59,721 nt of DNA, taken from positions 8,001 to 67,721 of the forward strand of contig JAKPSH010000161.1 of NCBI GenBank assembly GCA_029555385.1, read 5' to 3'. Source of the stretch: Pseudomonadota bacterium (GTDB lineage: Bacteria > Bdellovibrionota_C > UBA2361 > SZUA-149). A program made the position numbers and the translations under genes. The notes under the pieces are model-generated. The model did no database searches. It saw nothing but the letters and a program-made list of their open reading frames with translations, and was not told where the DNA came from. Shown piece after piece: positions 8,234 through 17,403 of this stretch. Each line of letters opens with the position of its first letter. Positions within the stretch are counted from its first letter, which is position 1.

Positions 8234-9007
8234 TCAGGTACGGAGTCCACCGTTGACCTCGTACACCACACCGGTGCTGTACGACGCACCACACGCGAAG
8301 TGAGCAATTGCCTCGGCCACTTCCTCGGGCGTTCCCATCCGGCGCATGGGACTCTGCTCCAGAATAGCCGCGTTGATCACGGGCCCAACACTTTCCATCA
8401 TGTCGGTCTTGATAAACCCGGGGCAGACGCAGTTCACTGTGATATCCCACCAGCGCTTACTGTCCGACGGATTCTTGCACGCCAGCTCCAGCGCCAACGA
8501 CTTGGTCACGGCGATGAGCCCGCCTTTGGCGGCGGCATACGCGACTTGGCCGGAAGCCCCATGGACACCGACCAGTGACGAGATGTTGATGATCCGCCCC
8601 CATTTCGCCTTCTTCATCCCAGGCACCGCCGCCTTGGCAAGGAATACCGGGGCCTCGAGATCGACAGCCAGTGTATGGCCCCAGGCTTCGTAAGAAAGCA
8701 CGCTCAAGGGCTCGTCACGAAGGGTTCCCGCGTTGTTGACCAGGACTTGCACGGGCATGCCGAAGTCCTGAACGACCTGGGCAACGAACGGTTCGTACCG
8801 GTCACGCTGGCTGAGGTCGATGGGATAGGCCTTAGCTCTCACGCCCAGCGCCTCTGCCTGCTGCACGACCTCCGCTGCCTTCTCGGCCGCTGTGTTGTAG
8901 GTGATCGCCAAATGGGATCCCTCACCCGCCAAGCGAAGAGCAGCCGCCCGTCCAATGCCGCGCGAGCCCCCAGTAACGAGGGCCAGTTTCTCCCGCACAT
9001 TACTCAT
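8234..9007 (-). CDS. fabG: 3-oxoacyl-ACP reductase FabG-like short-chain dehydrogenase
   Basis: 257 residues, normal FabG length. It carries the Rossmann glycine motif GGSRGIGR (13-20), NNAG (91-94), Ser143/Ser144, and the Tyr157-x3-Lys161 catalytic pair in YAAAK, then PGFIKTDM. FabG reduces 3-oxoacyl-ACP with NADPH in the cytosol. The Asn that usually completes the tetrad (NL in VNLxGVF) is Asp116 here (VDLEAPVF). The ATG follows GGAGGTTTTGCT. The location beside two ketosynthases suggests a shared acyl-chain pathway, but substrate cannot be read from sequence. Confidence 0.9.
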   Translation of the reverse strand: MSNVREKLALVTGGSRGIGRAAALRLAGEGSHLAITYNTAAEKAAEVVQQAEALGVRAKAYPIDLSQRDRYEPFVAQVVQDFGMPVQVLVNNAGTLRDEPLSVLSYEAWGHTLAVDLEAPVFLAKAAVPGMKKAKWGRIINISSLVGVHGASGQVAYAAAKGGLIAVTKSLALELACKNPSDSKRWWDITVNCVCPGFIKTDMMESVGPVINAAILEQSPMRRMGTPEEVAEAIAHFACGASYSTGVVYEVNGGLRT

Positions 9008-9379
9008 AGCAAAACCTCCGGTGTTCAGGCTTGAAAGCGCAAGCGCGGTTTACGCCCGTCTTCAAGCACAAAAGTAGATGAATCCAGACGCAGGCACGAA
9101 ACACTTTCCGGCCCGTGTTGCTGGACGCCTCTTTCAAGCGAACAGAGCTTGGTATGCGCCATGCACTGCAGGCAGTGATGCCATGAGATACGGCACCGCT
9201 CCCCGCCGCGCACGGCGCAGAAATTTCGAACAAACACCGGTTAATTTGTTTTTGTTGCTCACGAAAGCACTCGGCTTTCAGTCTAAGAAAAATTTTCCGC
9301 ACTACCCGAAAAAATAAAAAAGGGAGCGAAGATGTGCCGCTGAACTAAAACATCGTGATGGACGATACGGTGAGAGAAA
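9008..9379. other. Intergenic region upstream of fabG
   Basis: No gene is supported. It contains a perfect palindrome CACTGC-AG-GCAGTG at 9164-9177, about 155 nt before the fabG start, which could be a regulator site, and an A-rich segment near 9290-9320. Confidence 0.4.
9164..9177. promoter_or_regulatory. Perfect 14-bp palindrome, possible operator for fabG
   Basis: CACTGC and GCAGTG flank AG symmetrically. Size and symmetry suit a dimeric HTH regulator. The distance from fabG is larger than usual for a repressor site, so the role is speculative. Confidence 0.25.
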
Positions 9380-9414
9380 GAGCTGCCGCAGGTTGGAGGT
9401 CCCTGCGGCAGCTC
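9380..9414 (-). terminator. Stem-loop after the Cys-rich protein gene
   Basis: 13-bp perfect arms GAGCTGCCGCAGG (9380-9392) and its complement (9402-9414) with a 9-nt loop, 19 nt beyond the stop at 9434. There is no clear U-tract, so it may be a weak terminator or a 3' stabilising structure. Confidence 0.6.
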
Positions 9415-9433
9415 AGCGTATCAGGCCTTCCGG

Positions 9434-9952
9434 CTACCGGCCGCAGCCAAGCAGTTTCTTGATACAGCACTGATGGCGGGGCCGGCAGTACTGCACCGGA
9501 GCACAGGACTGCGCGGGCGCACAAACCGTGGGCGCTGCCTGAGTCACTCGCGGAGCGGCCCGCGGGCCACACGTCTGCGGTGTACAGAAGCTCTTCTGGA
9601 CAGGACTCGCATCCAAGTCCACAACCGCAACGGCTGCCGGAGGCGGCGGAGCTGGCTCCGCAACGGGCGGCGCGTCAGTCTTGAGTGCCGCGAGGATCTG
9701 ATCGAGCTTGCCTCCGTTTTCTTTCGTGGCCGTCTCGATCTTCCCCACGCGCTCCCCCAAGGTCTTCAACTCGCCCGCCTGCCGCTCCTGCTCCTTCTTG
9801 ACAGGTTCCAGCGCCTTGGCGATGAGCGAACTCACCGCCTTTTCGGTGTCCGGGGCAAGCGCCGCCGGGGGTGCATCCGCAGCGAACGCAGCAGCAGCGC
9901 AGAAACACCACAGGCCCGCGAGGGCCAACAACAACAGAACGATCCTCCTCAT
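9434..9952 (-). CDS. Secreted coiled-coil protein with Cys-rich tail
   Basis: 172 residues. The N-terminus is a Sec signal peptide (MRRIVLLLLALAGLW, cleavage likely after AAAAFAA, about residue 25). Residues about 36-92 form a charged heptad-like coil (EKAVSSLIAKALEPVKKEQERQ and on), then a Pro/Ala linker, then a tail with eight Cys, including C-x4-C, HQCC and GCGR. Such a layout suits an exported, disulfide-bonded, oligomeric protein. No family is recognised. Codon use is GC-rich like the adjacent fatty-acid genes. Function unknown. Confidence 0.7.
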   Translation of the reverse strand: MRRIVLLLLALAGLWCFCAAAAFAADAPPAALAPDTEKAVSSLIAKALEPVKKEQERQAGELKTLGERVGKIETATKENGGKLDQILAALKTDAPPVAEPAPPPPAAVAVVDLDASPVQKSFCTPQTCGPRAAPRVTQAAPTVCAPAQSCAPVQYCRPRHQCCIKKLLGCGR

Positions 9953-10274
9953 CCCAATTCTCCTTCACTGCACAAGAAAGCTAAAAACGGACACGAAACG
10001 ACATGAACTACCGCCTCGTGCTTTCACCTCCTTTCCCGAGGCAAACACAAACCTTGAAACAGAAACATCTTTCGCATTTTCTTGGCAAAGAACTGCTAGA
10101 AAGGAACTACACAAACGCAGCGAGTATGCTGCTCAAAGAAAAACTTACGTTCCTCTGCCGAATACTAGGTTATTTAGTATTTTTGCAGCGTTTAGTCAAA
10201 AAATAGGCGGTAATACTTGGAGCGCTTTGTCTAGACCATTGAGTTTCTTAGCTATTGCTCATAGGATCGCACGG
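9953..10274. other. Intergenic region, no gene seen
   Basis: AT-rich spacer between two minus-strand genes. It presumably contains the promoter of the Cys-rich gene and the end of the repeat-protein transcript. No good intrinsic terminator was found. Confidence 0.4.
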
Positions 10275-13200
10275 CTATTGACCAGCAGCAGCGGTCTGCA
10301 CACCCAAATGCTTGGCCAACTCCCCGGCAAGCAGCTTGTCACGCATTGCCGCATATTGGTGGTCGGTTTCATGCCCGCTGTTGAAGCGCTTGATCGTAAG
10401 CTGGCTTCCGATTTCAGATTCAACAACCTGTCCAGAGGCATCCGTTTCACGGCGAACCACGGCATAGGTGAAAGCAAGCTCATTGCCTTCGCCGCTTCGC
10501 GCAACCACGCGCACGCTAAGTCCCGCATCACGCGCACTGCGAAAAACTTGATGTGCCTCTGGGGAAAGCACGGCATGAACTGCCGTCACTCGCGTGCCCG
10601 GAAGTGCACATTCAATATTGACCGAAGCTGCCTGGTCATATCCCGCACAACCGATAAGCGCTTCTTTTAGCTGGTCTCCCAAACTGCGTCCCGGCTGCGT
10701 GAGAATTTTGTCCTGGTGGACGCCATCGGGAAAAACAAATGCGATGTTTCCTTCCTCATCCTGATGCAGGAACAGCGCATGGTTCTTAGCATGCCGCGCG
10801 AGCGTATCCAAGGCTCGTTCACCTTGTCCGGCGGCATCCGCGCGAAGCGCAAGAATTTCCCGCAGTGCTCCGTATTGGTCTGCTTCGCTTCCTTTGAGCT
10901 GAAGCTCAAGGAGTTTGTGCTCACCGCGGCTAATCACAAACCTTCCGCTCTCTCCGCTGATTTCGAATCCTGCGTCCTGCGCTTCTTTCAGCACGGCCCC
11001 ACGCGGGCTGATTTCCGCTGGTTTTTCTTGCACAGGAATGCCCGGAAGGCCGAGCTGTTTCGCCAGTTCGTTCGCCAGCGCCGTGTTGCGCACCACAGCG
11101 TATTGTGCGTCAGTTTCATATCCCTCGCTTACGCGCTTAATGGTAATTCTGCTGCCCACTTCGGATTCGGTGATTTTCCCCGCTCCGTCTGTTTCCCGCT
11201 TGATCACAGCGTAAGTAAACGCAAGGCTGCTCCCCTCTCCGCTCCTTTCAACAACGCGCATCGTCAATCCGGCATCACGAGCAGCACGAAAGATCTGATG
11301 CGCTTGGGGGGTCTGTGCGGCATCCACCGGCATTACATTCGTTTGCGAAAGGCCGTTTTCTACGGCAACTGGAGCTGTTTGATCGTAAGCTTGGCAGAGC
11401 GCGAGTGCTTCACGAAGCTGCCCATCGAGACCCTGGTCCGGTTTGGCGGCAATTTTTGTCTCCAGTGCACCGCCAGGAAGAACGCACTCAATCTCACCCG
11501 CTTGATTGAGGCGCAAGGAAAGTGCGTGGTTTCTTGCGTGCGGTGCAAGCGCATCCAGGACTCGCTCTCCTTGGCCGGACGACTCAACGCGAAGCTCAAG
11601 AATTCGCTTGAGTGCCGTATATTGCTCAACTTCGCTTCCTTTCAGCGGCAGTTCGAGGAGCTTATGCCCGCCCTTGCTTACGGCAAATGCACCATTTTGT
11701 CCCGTGATTTCAAGGCCGGCACTTCGCGCTTCGTTCATTGCGGCATCGCGCGCGGCCGCAATTTCTCTCTGTGTCTCTTCCAGAATTGCTTGATCGATAT
11801 CGCTTCGGGAAAGGCCTTTCTTTGCTTGATAAAGTGTGCGCAAACGTCCGGTTATTGCTTCCTGGGCTTCCGCGCTTCGTTTCGCCGGATTCAAATAAAC
11901 AATTTCTCCTTCCTCCGTCGGGAACAAATTACGCTTCATGGAGAAGTCATAGAGCGCTTCGCGGCTGATGCTTCCGTTGTTTGTCTCGTAGTGCGTCAGC
12001 AAATCCACATTGAAGGCTGCGTACACATCCGCTGGAAGAAAATTGCCGGCTTCATCTTGAAAGTTCTTGCCGACGTTGTGCACCACATAAGTCTGCCCTT
12101 CGTCAGTCTTGACATAGTAATCAATACCGTTAGGGCGCTGGTTTTTGAAATCTACCTCGTAGCCGACAAGCGTCGGCTCTTTGTTAACAGCAATGGCTTC
12201 TTGCTCAACTTTCGCCGCCCCTTCGAACGCATACTGCCTTGCGCGCTCCACGATCAGCGCCCGGGTATTCCCCACCGCTGTACGTCCTGACTGCTGCGCT
12301 TCGCCCAAACCGGAGACAAGGCCCGCTTCAAAACGTCCGGAACCGCGACCGCCCTGAGCGGCCATTTCCAGTCTTTCGGAAGCGCTGGGTCTTATTCGCC
12401 TGAAAATACGCGGCGACGGTGTCTGGGCCAGCGCTCGCTGCGTTCCTTCGGCTGCCGCATAACGCGGGACATCAGCCAACCGGCTGTTTGCCTCGTCGAT
12501 CGACCTTTCGAGAAATTCCCCGCTCCGGGCAACAAGGATCGCATTGGCGCGCCGTTCGCGATAAGTGGGATTCGCCAGTTTTAGAAGCTCCCCGCCCGGG
12601 AATCGATCAAGGTAACCCAAACCTAACTGTTGAGTTAAGACCTTCGAGGTTGCCTCCCGGAGTTCCCTGACAACATCCTGCACCGCCTGCTCATGCTGCG
12701 GATCCATTGCAAAAACGACACCGGGACGGCTGCGATCTTTGGGGGAGAATACGAGCTGGCTTCCCCATTCAGTCGGCGGAAGCTCCGTTTGCGCAGCAAT
12801 CACGCCAGGTTCGGGCAAACGAGCCGGAACATTGGCGCGGTAATAGGAGTAAAATCTCTGGTAAGCAGCAGAACCTTGCACACAGTCTACCACGGCAGCT
12901 AAGCCAGCTTTCGCTCTGGCTTCTGCTTTCATCCTTGCTTCAAGCTGATCTGCCCGTTTCTTTGACTCTTCGGCTTTTCGCGCGCAAGGTGCGGCTGCTT
13001 CAATTCGTTTCTGGCCGGGCTGCGGCGAAGCCTGCTCTTCTTTTTGCGGTGTCGTCTGAGGTTTCGTCTGAGTAGCCGTTGGAGTTTTCGCTGCCGGTGG
13101 AATAGTCAGCGTATCAAGACCGCTCTTCTTCGCTGGTGCGGGGTCTGACTTCGGCCTTTGGGGAACACGCAGCGGCTCTTCCTCAGACACGCGCCGCGAA

Positions 13201-13286
13201 GATTGACTTTCCGAGTGCCAAGTTTGCTGCACGGGGCAAACTACTGTTTGGTTCCGCTGGAAGCGGCGGCCAAAAAAACGTCCCAT
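10275..13286 (-). CDS. Large unknown protein with two tandem 236-residue repeats
   Basis: 1003 residues, no signal peptide or membrane segment. Residues about 1-130 are low-complexity (Pro/Thr/Gln/Lys rich, then a Lys/Glu/Ala helix). Residues about 130-510 are a mixed globular region of no recognised family (marks: RPNGIDYYVKT, QTYVVHNVGKNFQDEAGNF). Residues 514-749 and 763-998 are tandem copies that align without a gap; a hand count gives 130 of 236 identities (55%). Each repeat has GxxxxGxFxxSxGxHKLLEL, an ERxLDxLAxHAxNHAL block, and RSGEGxxLAFTYAV with TIKR and ETDxQYA. Both repeats are preserved, so both are likely folded. No function is proposed. It stands alone between divergent promoter regions. 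Confidence 0.78.
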   Translation of the reverse strand: MGRFFGRRFQRNQTVVCPVQQTWHSESQSSRRVSEEEPLRVPQRPKSDPAPAKKSGLDTLTIPPAAKTPTATQTKPQTTPQKEEQASPQPGQKRIEAAAPCARKAEESKKRADQLEARMKAEARAKAGLAAVVDCVQGSAAYQRFYSYYRANVPARLPEPGVIAAQTELPPTEWGSQLVFSPKDRSRPGVVFAMDPQHEQAVQDVVRELREATSKVLTQQLGLGYLDRFPGGELLKLANPTYRERRANAILVARSGEFLERSIDEANSRLADVPRYAAAEGTQRALAQTPSPRIFRRIRPSASERLEMAAQGGRGSGRFEAGLVSGLGEAQQSGRTAVGNTRALIVERARQYAFEGAAKVEQEAIAVNKEPTLVGYEVDFKNQRPNGIDYYVKTDEGQTYVVHNVGKNFQDEAGNFLPADVYAAFNVDLLTHYETNNGSISREALYDFSMKRNLFPTEEGEIVYLNPAKRSAEAQEAITGRLRTLYQAKKGLSRSDIDQAILEETQREIAAARDAAMNEARSAGLEITGQNGAFAVSKGGHKLLELPLKGSEVEQYTALKRILELRVESSGQGERVLDALAPHARNHALSLRLNQAGEIECVLPGGALETKIAAKPDQGLDGQLREALALCQAYDQTAPVAVENGLSQTNVMPVDAAQTPQAHQIFRAARDAGLTMRVVERSGEGSSLAFTYAVIKRETDGAGKITESEVGSRITIKRVSEGYETDAQYAVVRNTALANELAKQLGLPGIPVQEKPAEISPRGAVLKEAQDAGFEISGESGRFVISRGEHKLLELQLKGSEADQYGALREILALRADAAGQGERALDTLARHAKNHALFLHQDEEGNIAFVFPDGVHQDKILTQPGRSLGDQLKEALIGCAGYDQAASVNIECALPGTRVTAVHAVLSPEAHQVFRSARDAGLSVRVVARSGEGNELAFTYAVVRRETDASGQVVESEIGSQLTIKRFNSGHETDHQYAAMRDKLLAGELAKHLGVQTAAAGQ
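10293..11000 (-). repeat. Tandem coding repeat, copy 2 (residues 763-998)
   Basis: Second unit, ending five residues before the stop. Conserved blocks are HKLLELxLKGSE, AKNHAL, HQVFRSARDAGL and EGNELAFTYAV. Confidence 0.9.
11040..11747 (-). repeat. Tandem coding repeat, copy 1 (residues 514-749)
   Basis: First of two colinear 236-residue units of the large repeat protein; it matches copy 2 at 55% of residues without gaps. A 13-residue linker separates the copies. Confidence 0.9.
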
Positions 13287-13640
13287 TATGCATCTCCCAA
13301 AAAGGCCGGGGTACCGCTAATGATAAGATACTAGTTTTATGTCTGAATTTTACCAAACCGTCAACTAAGCAGCGGTAAAATAATATTGAATTATCCCAAC
13401 CCTCTATAATTATTAATAATATTCAACATGGCAGAATAGTGTGACTTTCTGTCTTAGATTCTTCGTATGGCGCATCTGCTATAGGCTCTTAGCCCAACGC
13501 TCTTGCTATCCGGGAGAGCGAATCACCTCAGTATCTCCACTTCCCCATAGCAAGGCAGTTAGGGCAAACTGTCCATCGCAGCGAACATTATCCCGGTTAA
13601 GCGGGGGTATTTTTAGACAACTCCTCTATAGGCATTACTT
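13287..13640. other. Divergent intergenic promoter region
   Basis: 354 nt between divergent genes. It is AT-rich around 13370-13430 and contains a near-identical direct pair AATAATATTGAA / AATAATATTCAA. TATAAT occurs in the AT tract. Promoters for both sides are expected here, but their exact sites are not resolved. Confidence 0.4.
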
Positions 13641-15083
13641 TTGAAAGACTTTTACGTTTTGCCGCTTCTGCCGAGCTTTTGGAAAAGCTTGAAAATCTTG
13701 GCCGGGCTTTTTGTCCGCTGGCAGCCGCTTACCTTCCGCGGCCTTCTGGTGCTGTGCTTATCCATCTATGCGCTGTACGTTTGGGCCATCCCGCAAGCTG
13801 ATTTAATCGCCGCCATGCTCGGCGGATGTCTCGGCGCATTGTGCACATTGCTGCTGCTTGTGTCGCTGCTGCTCAGAGTACATCTGGGGCGCCGTCTTAA
13901 AGTCGAAGCCTTTTTTGAAGCAGATAATCCTCTCTCCCGCCAAAACGTGCCGGCGGGACTTGCCTGCACCGCAAGCAGTATTCCCCCCTTTTTTTCGCTG
14001 CGCATCAAAAGACAATTTCAAGAAGATGGAGTCCTCTCGCCAATTCACATTATTAAAGGACGCAGCGCCACGCGGGACAAGCGGCACTTGATCGATCATG
14101 TGGTTTTCCCTCATCGCGGACTATGGGTGCTAAAAGCGCTCAATCTCGCTTTGGAAGATTCGTTCGGCTTCTGCCGTATTAAGTGGAGCATGCCGCTTGA
14201 GGCACGCGTCGAAGTATCGGCGCCGAAGCTGCCGATTCAGCCGCTGCCGGTTATGGCCGCCAGCTCGCGCGTGGGCGACCAGTGGAATCAGTCCACCGAG
14301 CGCTCTGGAGATTTGTTTGATCTGAGGTCTTACGATCCTTCCGACGGCATTAAACGAATTCTTTGGAAGACTTATGCCAAGTCACGCCAGCTCGTAGTGC
14401 GCCGCCCTGAACCGGCAATGATACCGGAAGGGGAAGTAGCGCTTTATCTCATCGCCAAGAAGGAGGACGACCATGTCGCGGGGGCTGCTCTGTCCTACAT
14501 CGACGAGCTGCATCAGCATCAGATAACTATTCTTTTTGGCACTGACGGTGCAGCCCATGCCGCGTCCGATCCATCAACTGCCGCAACGGAGATTTCCGCC
14601 GCCGGCCCCTACCGCTTCTTTTCCACTCAACGTGATATCCAAAGAGCAATCAACTACAGCGTCTGGAGCGAAGATACCGGCAGCGGCGCAGGTTTCGAGA
14701 CTTTCGTTGAAGATTTGCGCGCTTCAAACCGGGTTCTGCACAATGTGATTGTTTTTGCGGGCGCGGATGGAGCGAGTGAAGCAGAAAACAGAACCGGCAC
14801 ATGGTTCAGCCGCTTGAGCGCCGCCGCTCAGCGCCATCACGTCAAACTCAGCATCGCGCTGGTTCCCCCTCTACCCGCACTCACCGGCCCGGCCCAGCAA
14901 GCACCGGCAGCGGGCGGCAAACTGCCGCAGGTTTTTTATACCGCTGCCCGCAGACTCCCGCATCCGGTCCGCAAACTGGTTTTTCCGGATCATAAACCGG
15001 ACCAAGGCCGCATGATTGCAGCGCAAGCGAGCAAGATGATCAGCTCCGGCGCAGAATTAATGCAGGTACAGTTCCATGAGTAA
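13641..15083 (+). CDS. DUF58 family membrane protein
   Basis: 480 residues from a TTG at 13641; no strong ribosome site is visible, so the start is uncertain. Two membrane helices lie within residues about 30-75, followed by a beta-rich region and the DUF58 block (about 215-265): DLFDLRSYDPSDGIKRILWKTYAKS with the conserved R-x-Y-x-P-x-D and W-x-x-x-A positions, then LVVRRPEPA. DUF58 proteins typically accompany MoxR ATPases and TgpA-type transglutaminases, as here. The gene overlaps the next by 8 nt. The molecular role of DUF58 proteins is not settled. Confidence 0.85.
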   Translation: MKDFYVLPLLPSFWKSLKILAGLFVRWQPLTFRGLLVLCLSIYALYVWAIPQADLIAAMLGGCLGALCTLLLLVSLLLRVHLGRRLKVEAFFEADNPLSRQNVPAGLACTASSIPPFFSLRIKRQFQEDGVLSPIHIIKGRSATRDKRHLIDHVVFPHRGLWVLKALNLALEDSFGFCRIKWSMPLEARVEVSAPKLPIQPLPVMAASSRVGDQWNQSTERSGDLFDLRSYDPSDGIKRILWKTYAKSRQLVVRRPEPAMIPEGEVALYLIAKKEDDHVAGAALSYIDELHQHQITILFGTDGAAHAASDPSTAATEISAAGPYRFFSTQRDIQRAINYSVWSEDTGSGAGFETFVEDLRASNRVLHNVIVFAGADGASEAENRTGTWFSRLSAAAQRHHVKLSIALVPPLPALTGPAQQAPAAGGKLPQVFYTAARRLPHPVRKLVFPDHKPDQGRMIAAQASKMISSGAELMQVQFHE

Positions 15084-17403
15084 ACTCTTGGCGACTTCAT
15101 CCCGGGCATCAGGCACCATGCTGGCAACCACAGATCAGCGCAGATTTACCCGCTTGCAGTGCGCACGTTTGCTCTTAGGTTTGATTATTGTTGTTTCCCT
15201 GAGCCATGTTGTGCACTTCGGCCTCAGCGTTTCCTGGATTTTACTGGGGACAATTGCCGGTGGAGTTCTGAGCGGCAGGTTTCTTCTGAGCGGGCGTTCT
15301 TTTCTGCAGACAGCCGCCGCTCATTTGTTGTTTTTCTGCCTGCTCGCCGGAATATTGGCTTTGGCCAATATCACAGTTGTTGCTCAAGCCGGTTCAGCCC
15401 CGCAGTCGGATTTTCTGATTCCCCGTTATGCGGATGATATATTTTTGGTCTGCCTTTTCTACACGGCTTCCTTTCTCAGCACGTGGTTCTTTTGGACTAA
15501 CGCCCAGGCTGTTACTTTTGAGGCACTTTTCGGCACAAGCATCTTTGTCTGGCTTTTAAGCGCACACCGCAACTATCACATTGATGCACCAAAACAGATC
15601 AGCTCTCTTGCTTGGAAAGCGGAATTTCTTCAGCATCATCAAATCGAACCGCAGCACTTATTTCTCGGCATCGGCGCTCTTGTTGCCGCTGTGCTTGTCA
15701 TCTACTTCTGCCTGGCGAGCAACCGGCCAATTATCGGGCGCCCGGCAGCTTTGAAATCCTTCGGAAAGACTCAGAGCTTCGCTGCGCTGCTTTGCATCTT
15801 GGCTGTGCTCGCCGGATTCGCTTATTACGCGAAGTATGTGAACACCCGTTACTCGACGGACCTCAGCCGCGTGACAAGCGGCGTTGGCATGGACCAAAAT
15901 CTCGCCGAGGGCGAGAGCAACCTCGGTTTTCATCAGGCCATTTCGCCGACGAGACAGCCCGCGGCGCTGCTGCGGCTTGAAAACGACTTTAAAAAGAATC
16001 CTTGGCAGCCAATGCTCTATCTGCGCGAAGGTGCGCTTTCCGCCTTCAACGGACGTGAACTGGTCAGCGCCGGGCTGCAATTTGATCGTGATGTTCCGAA
16101 GATCGGCATCGGGCAGCCTTATATTACGGCCGAGGACGAACTGCCGGGAGCGAGCGAGCGCGAAAAGGTTGTGCAGTCAGTTTATTTGCTGACGAAGCAT
16201 ACGGCCCCCTTTGCCATCGACATCCCGCAAAAAATATCAGTATTGAGAAATCCCGATCCGCAGCGGTTTTTATCTGCATATCAGGTTTCGTCTTTCGCGC
16301 CGACCATGCCGGCAGTCAATTTAGTTGGCAAAGCGGTAGGTGATTCTTCTTGGCCGGAAGAGGTCTGGGACCATTATCTGCGCGCCCCAGGCAGCCTGTC
16401 GCCGCAAGCAGACTTAACTGGCGCACTCGACGCTGAAGAGCCTGTCTTCGACGTCCAGCGCGAGGATTTGCGCTATCTAGCAACAGCAAAAAGACTGACG
16501 GAAGCAACTGACGACTTGGTTACTAAAGCGGCAATGATTGTCCACTACTTGTCGCAAGAAAGCATTTATACCCGCACACCCGGCCACCAGACTAGTGAAC
16601 AAGGAGACCCTGTCGCACCTTATTTATTCAGCAAAGAAAAACGCGGCTATTGCGTTCATTTCGCGCATGCCGCGGCTTACATGATGCGGCTTCTTGGCAT
16701 CCCCGCGCGCATCGCCACGGGTTATCTCGTAGATTTGACCTACGCTAAAGATGGCCACATCCTGCTGCAGCTTGGCGACCGGCATGCCTGGCCGGAAGTT
16801 TACGTCGAAGGTCAAGGCTGGACGGTGTTCGATGTGACGCCGGCCCGGGCAGAGAATGAACCCACCCTGGTGCCGGATGAACATCTGCTCGAAGACTTGA
16901 TGAGCAAACTCACACCGCCCGAAGCACTGCTTGAACCTATGCCGCTTGAAGAGCCAAGGTCTGCCGAAAAAGAAATGCTGGTGCATGTTCTTACTTCACA
17001 AAATTTCCGGGGCGCACTACTTGCTCTTTTGCTGGCGTTCTTTTTGGCAAAGCTTGCCCTGCGCTTCGGCTACCTCGCCCTTCCGCAAGGCGCAGGCCGG
17101 AACAAGCTTGCGTATATTTCGTTTGCCTCGACGATGGCCGATCTGGGGCTCGCGCGGCTTGCCGGTGAGACTAAGCACGAATTTGCCGCCCGCCTGCAAG
17201 AAGCACATCGCGTTGATGCGCGCCTGATTACATCAGTCATGGAGCGCACAAAATATGCTGAATTTCCGCCAGGACTGCTGCGGCATGAATTATCCGCGGC
17301 AATCCGCGCGGCAGCAAGGTCCTACGACCATACGCACCTTCGGCTCAAGCGCTGGCTTGCCCTGATTAGTCCTCTTTCTTTGCGGCGGCTCGGCTCATGG
17401 TAA
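15076..17403 (+). CDS. TgpA-like membrane transglutaminase (DUF3488/transglutaminase core/DUF4129)
   Basis: 775 residues. The first 270 contain several hydrophobic helices (DUF3488-type), then a large extracytoplasmic region. A transglutaminase-like core bears Cys526 (GYCVHFAHAAAYMM), His570 (DRHAWPEVYV) and Asp586 (VFDVTP), the full catalytic triad. Another membrane helix near 640-665 is followed by a cytosolic C-terminal part resembling DUF4129. Order and domain layout match TgpA of Pseudomonas, which is essential there with a periplasmic active site. Overlaps both neighbours (8 and 7 nt), so it sits in a tight operon with DUF58 and TPR genes. Confidence 0.9.
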   Translation: MSKLLATSSRASGTMLATTDQRRFTRLQCARLLLGLIIVVSLSHVVHFGLSVSWILLGTIAGGVLSGRFLLSGRSFLQTAAAHLLFFCLLAGILALANITVVAQAGSAPQSDFLIPRYADDIFLVCLFYTASFLSTWFFWTNAQAVTFEALFGTSIFVWLLSAHRNYHIDAPKQISSLAWKAEFLQHHQIEPQHLFLGIGALVAAVLVIYFCLASNRPIIGRPAALKSFGKTQSFAALLCILAVLAGFAYYAKYVNTRYSTDLSRVTSGVGMDQNLAEGESNLGFHQAISPTRQPAALLRLENDFKKNPWQPMLYLREGALSAFNGRELVSAGLQFDRDVPKIGIGQPYITAEDELPGASEREKVVQSVYLLTKHTAPFAIDIPQKISVLRNPDPQRFLSAYQVSSFAPTMPAVNLVGKAVGDSSWPEEVWDHYLRAPGSLSPQADLTGALDAEEPVFDVQREDLRYLATAKRLTEATDDLVTKAAMIVHYLSQESIYTRTPGHQTSEQGDPVAPYLFSKEKRGYCVHFAHAAAYMMRLLGIPARIATGYLVDLTYAKDGHILLQLGDRHAWPEVYVEGQGWTVFDVTPARAENEPTLVPDEHLLEDLMSKLTPPEALLEPMPLEEPRSAEKEMLVHVLTSQNFRGALLALLLAFFLAKLALRFGYLALPQGAGRNKLAYISFASTMADLGLARLAGETKHEFAARLQEAHRVDARLITSVMERTKYAEFPPGLLRHELSAAIRAAARSYDHTHLRLKRWLALISPLSLRRLGSW

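Noticed and set aside
10716-12290. 524-codon plus-strand open frame
   Set aside because: Lies wholly antisense to the large repeat protein and has no recognisable domain; its length follows from the composition of the true gene.
13441-13644. 67-codon plus-strand frame before the DUF58 gene
   Set aside because: No ribosome site, no motif, and it overlaps the expected divergent promoter region.
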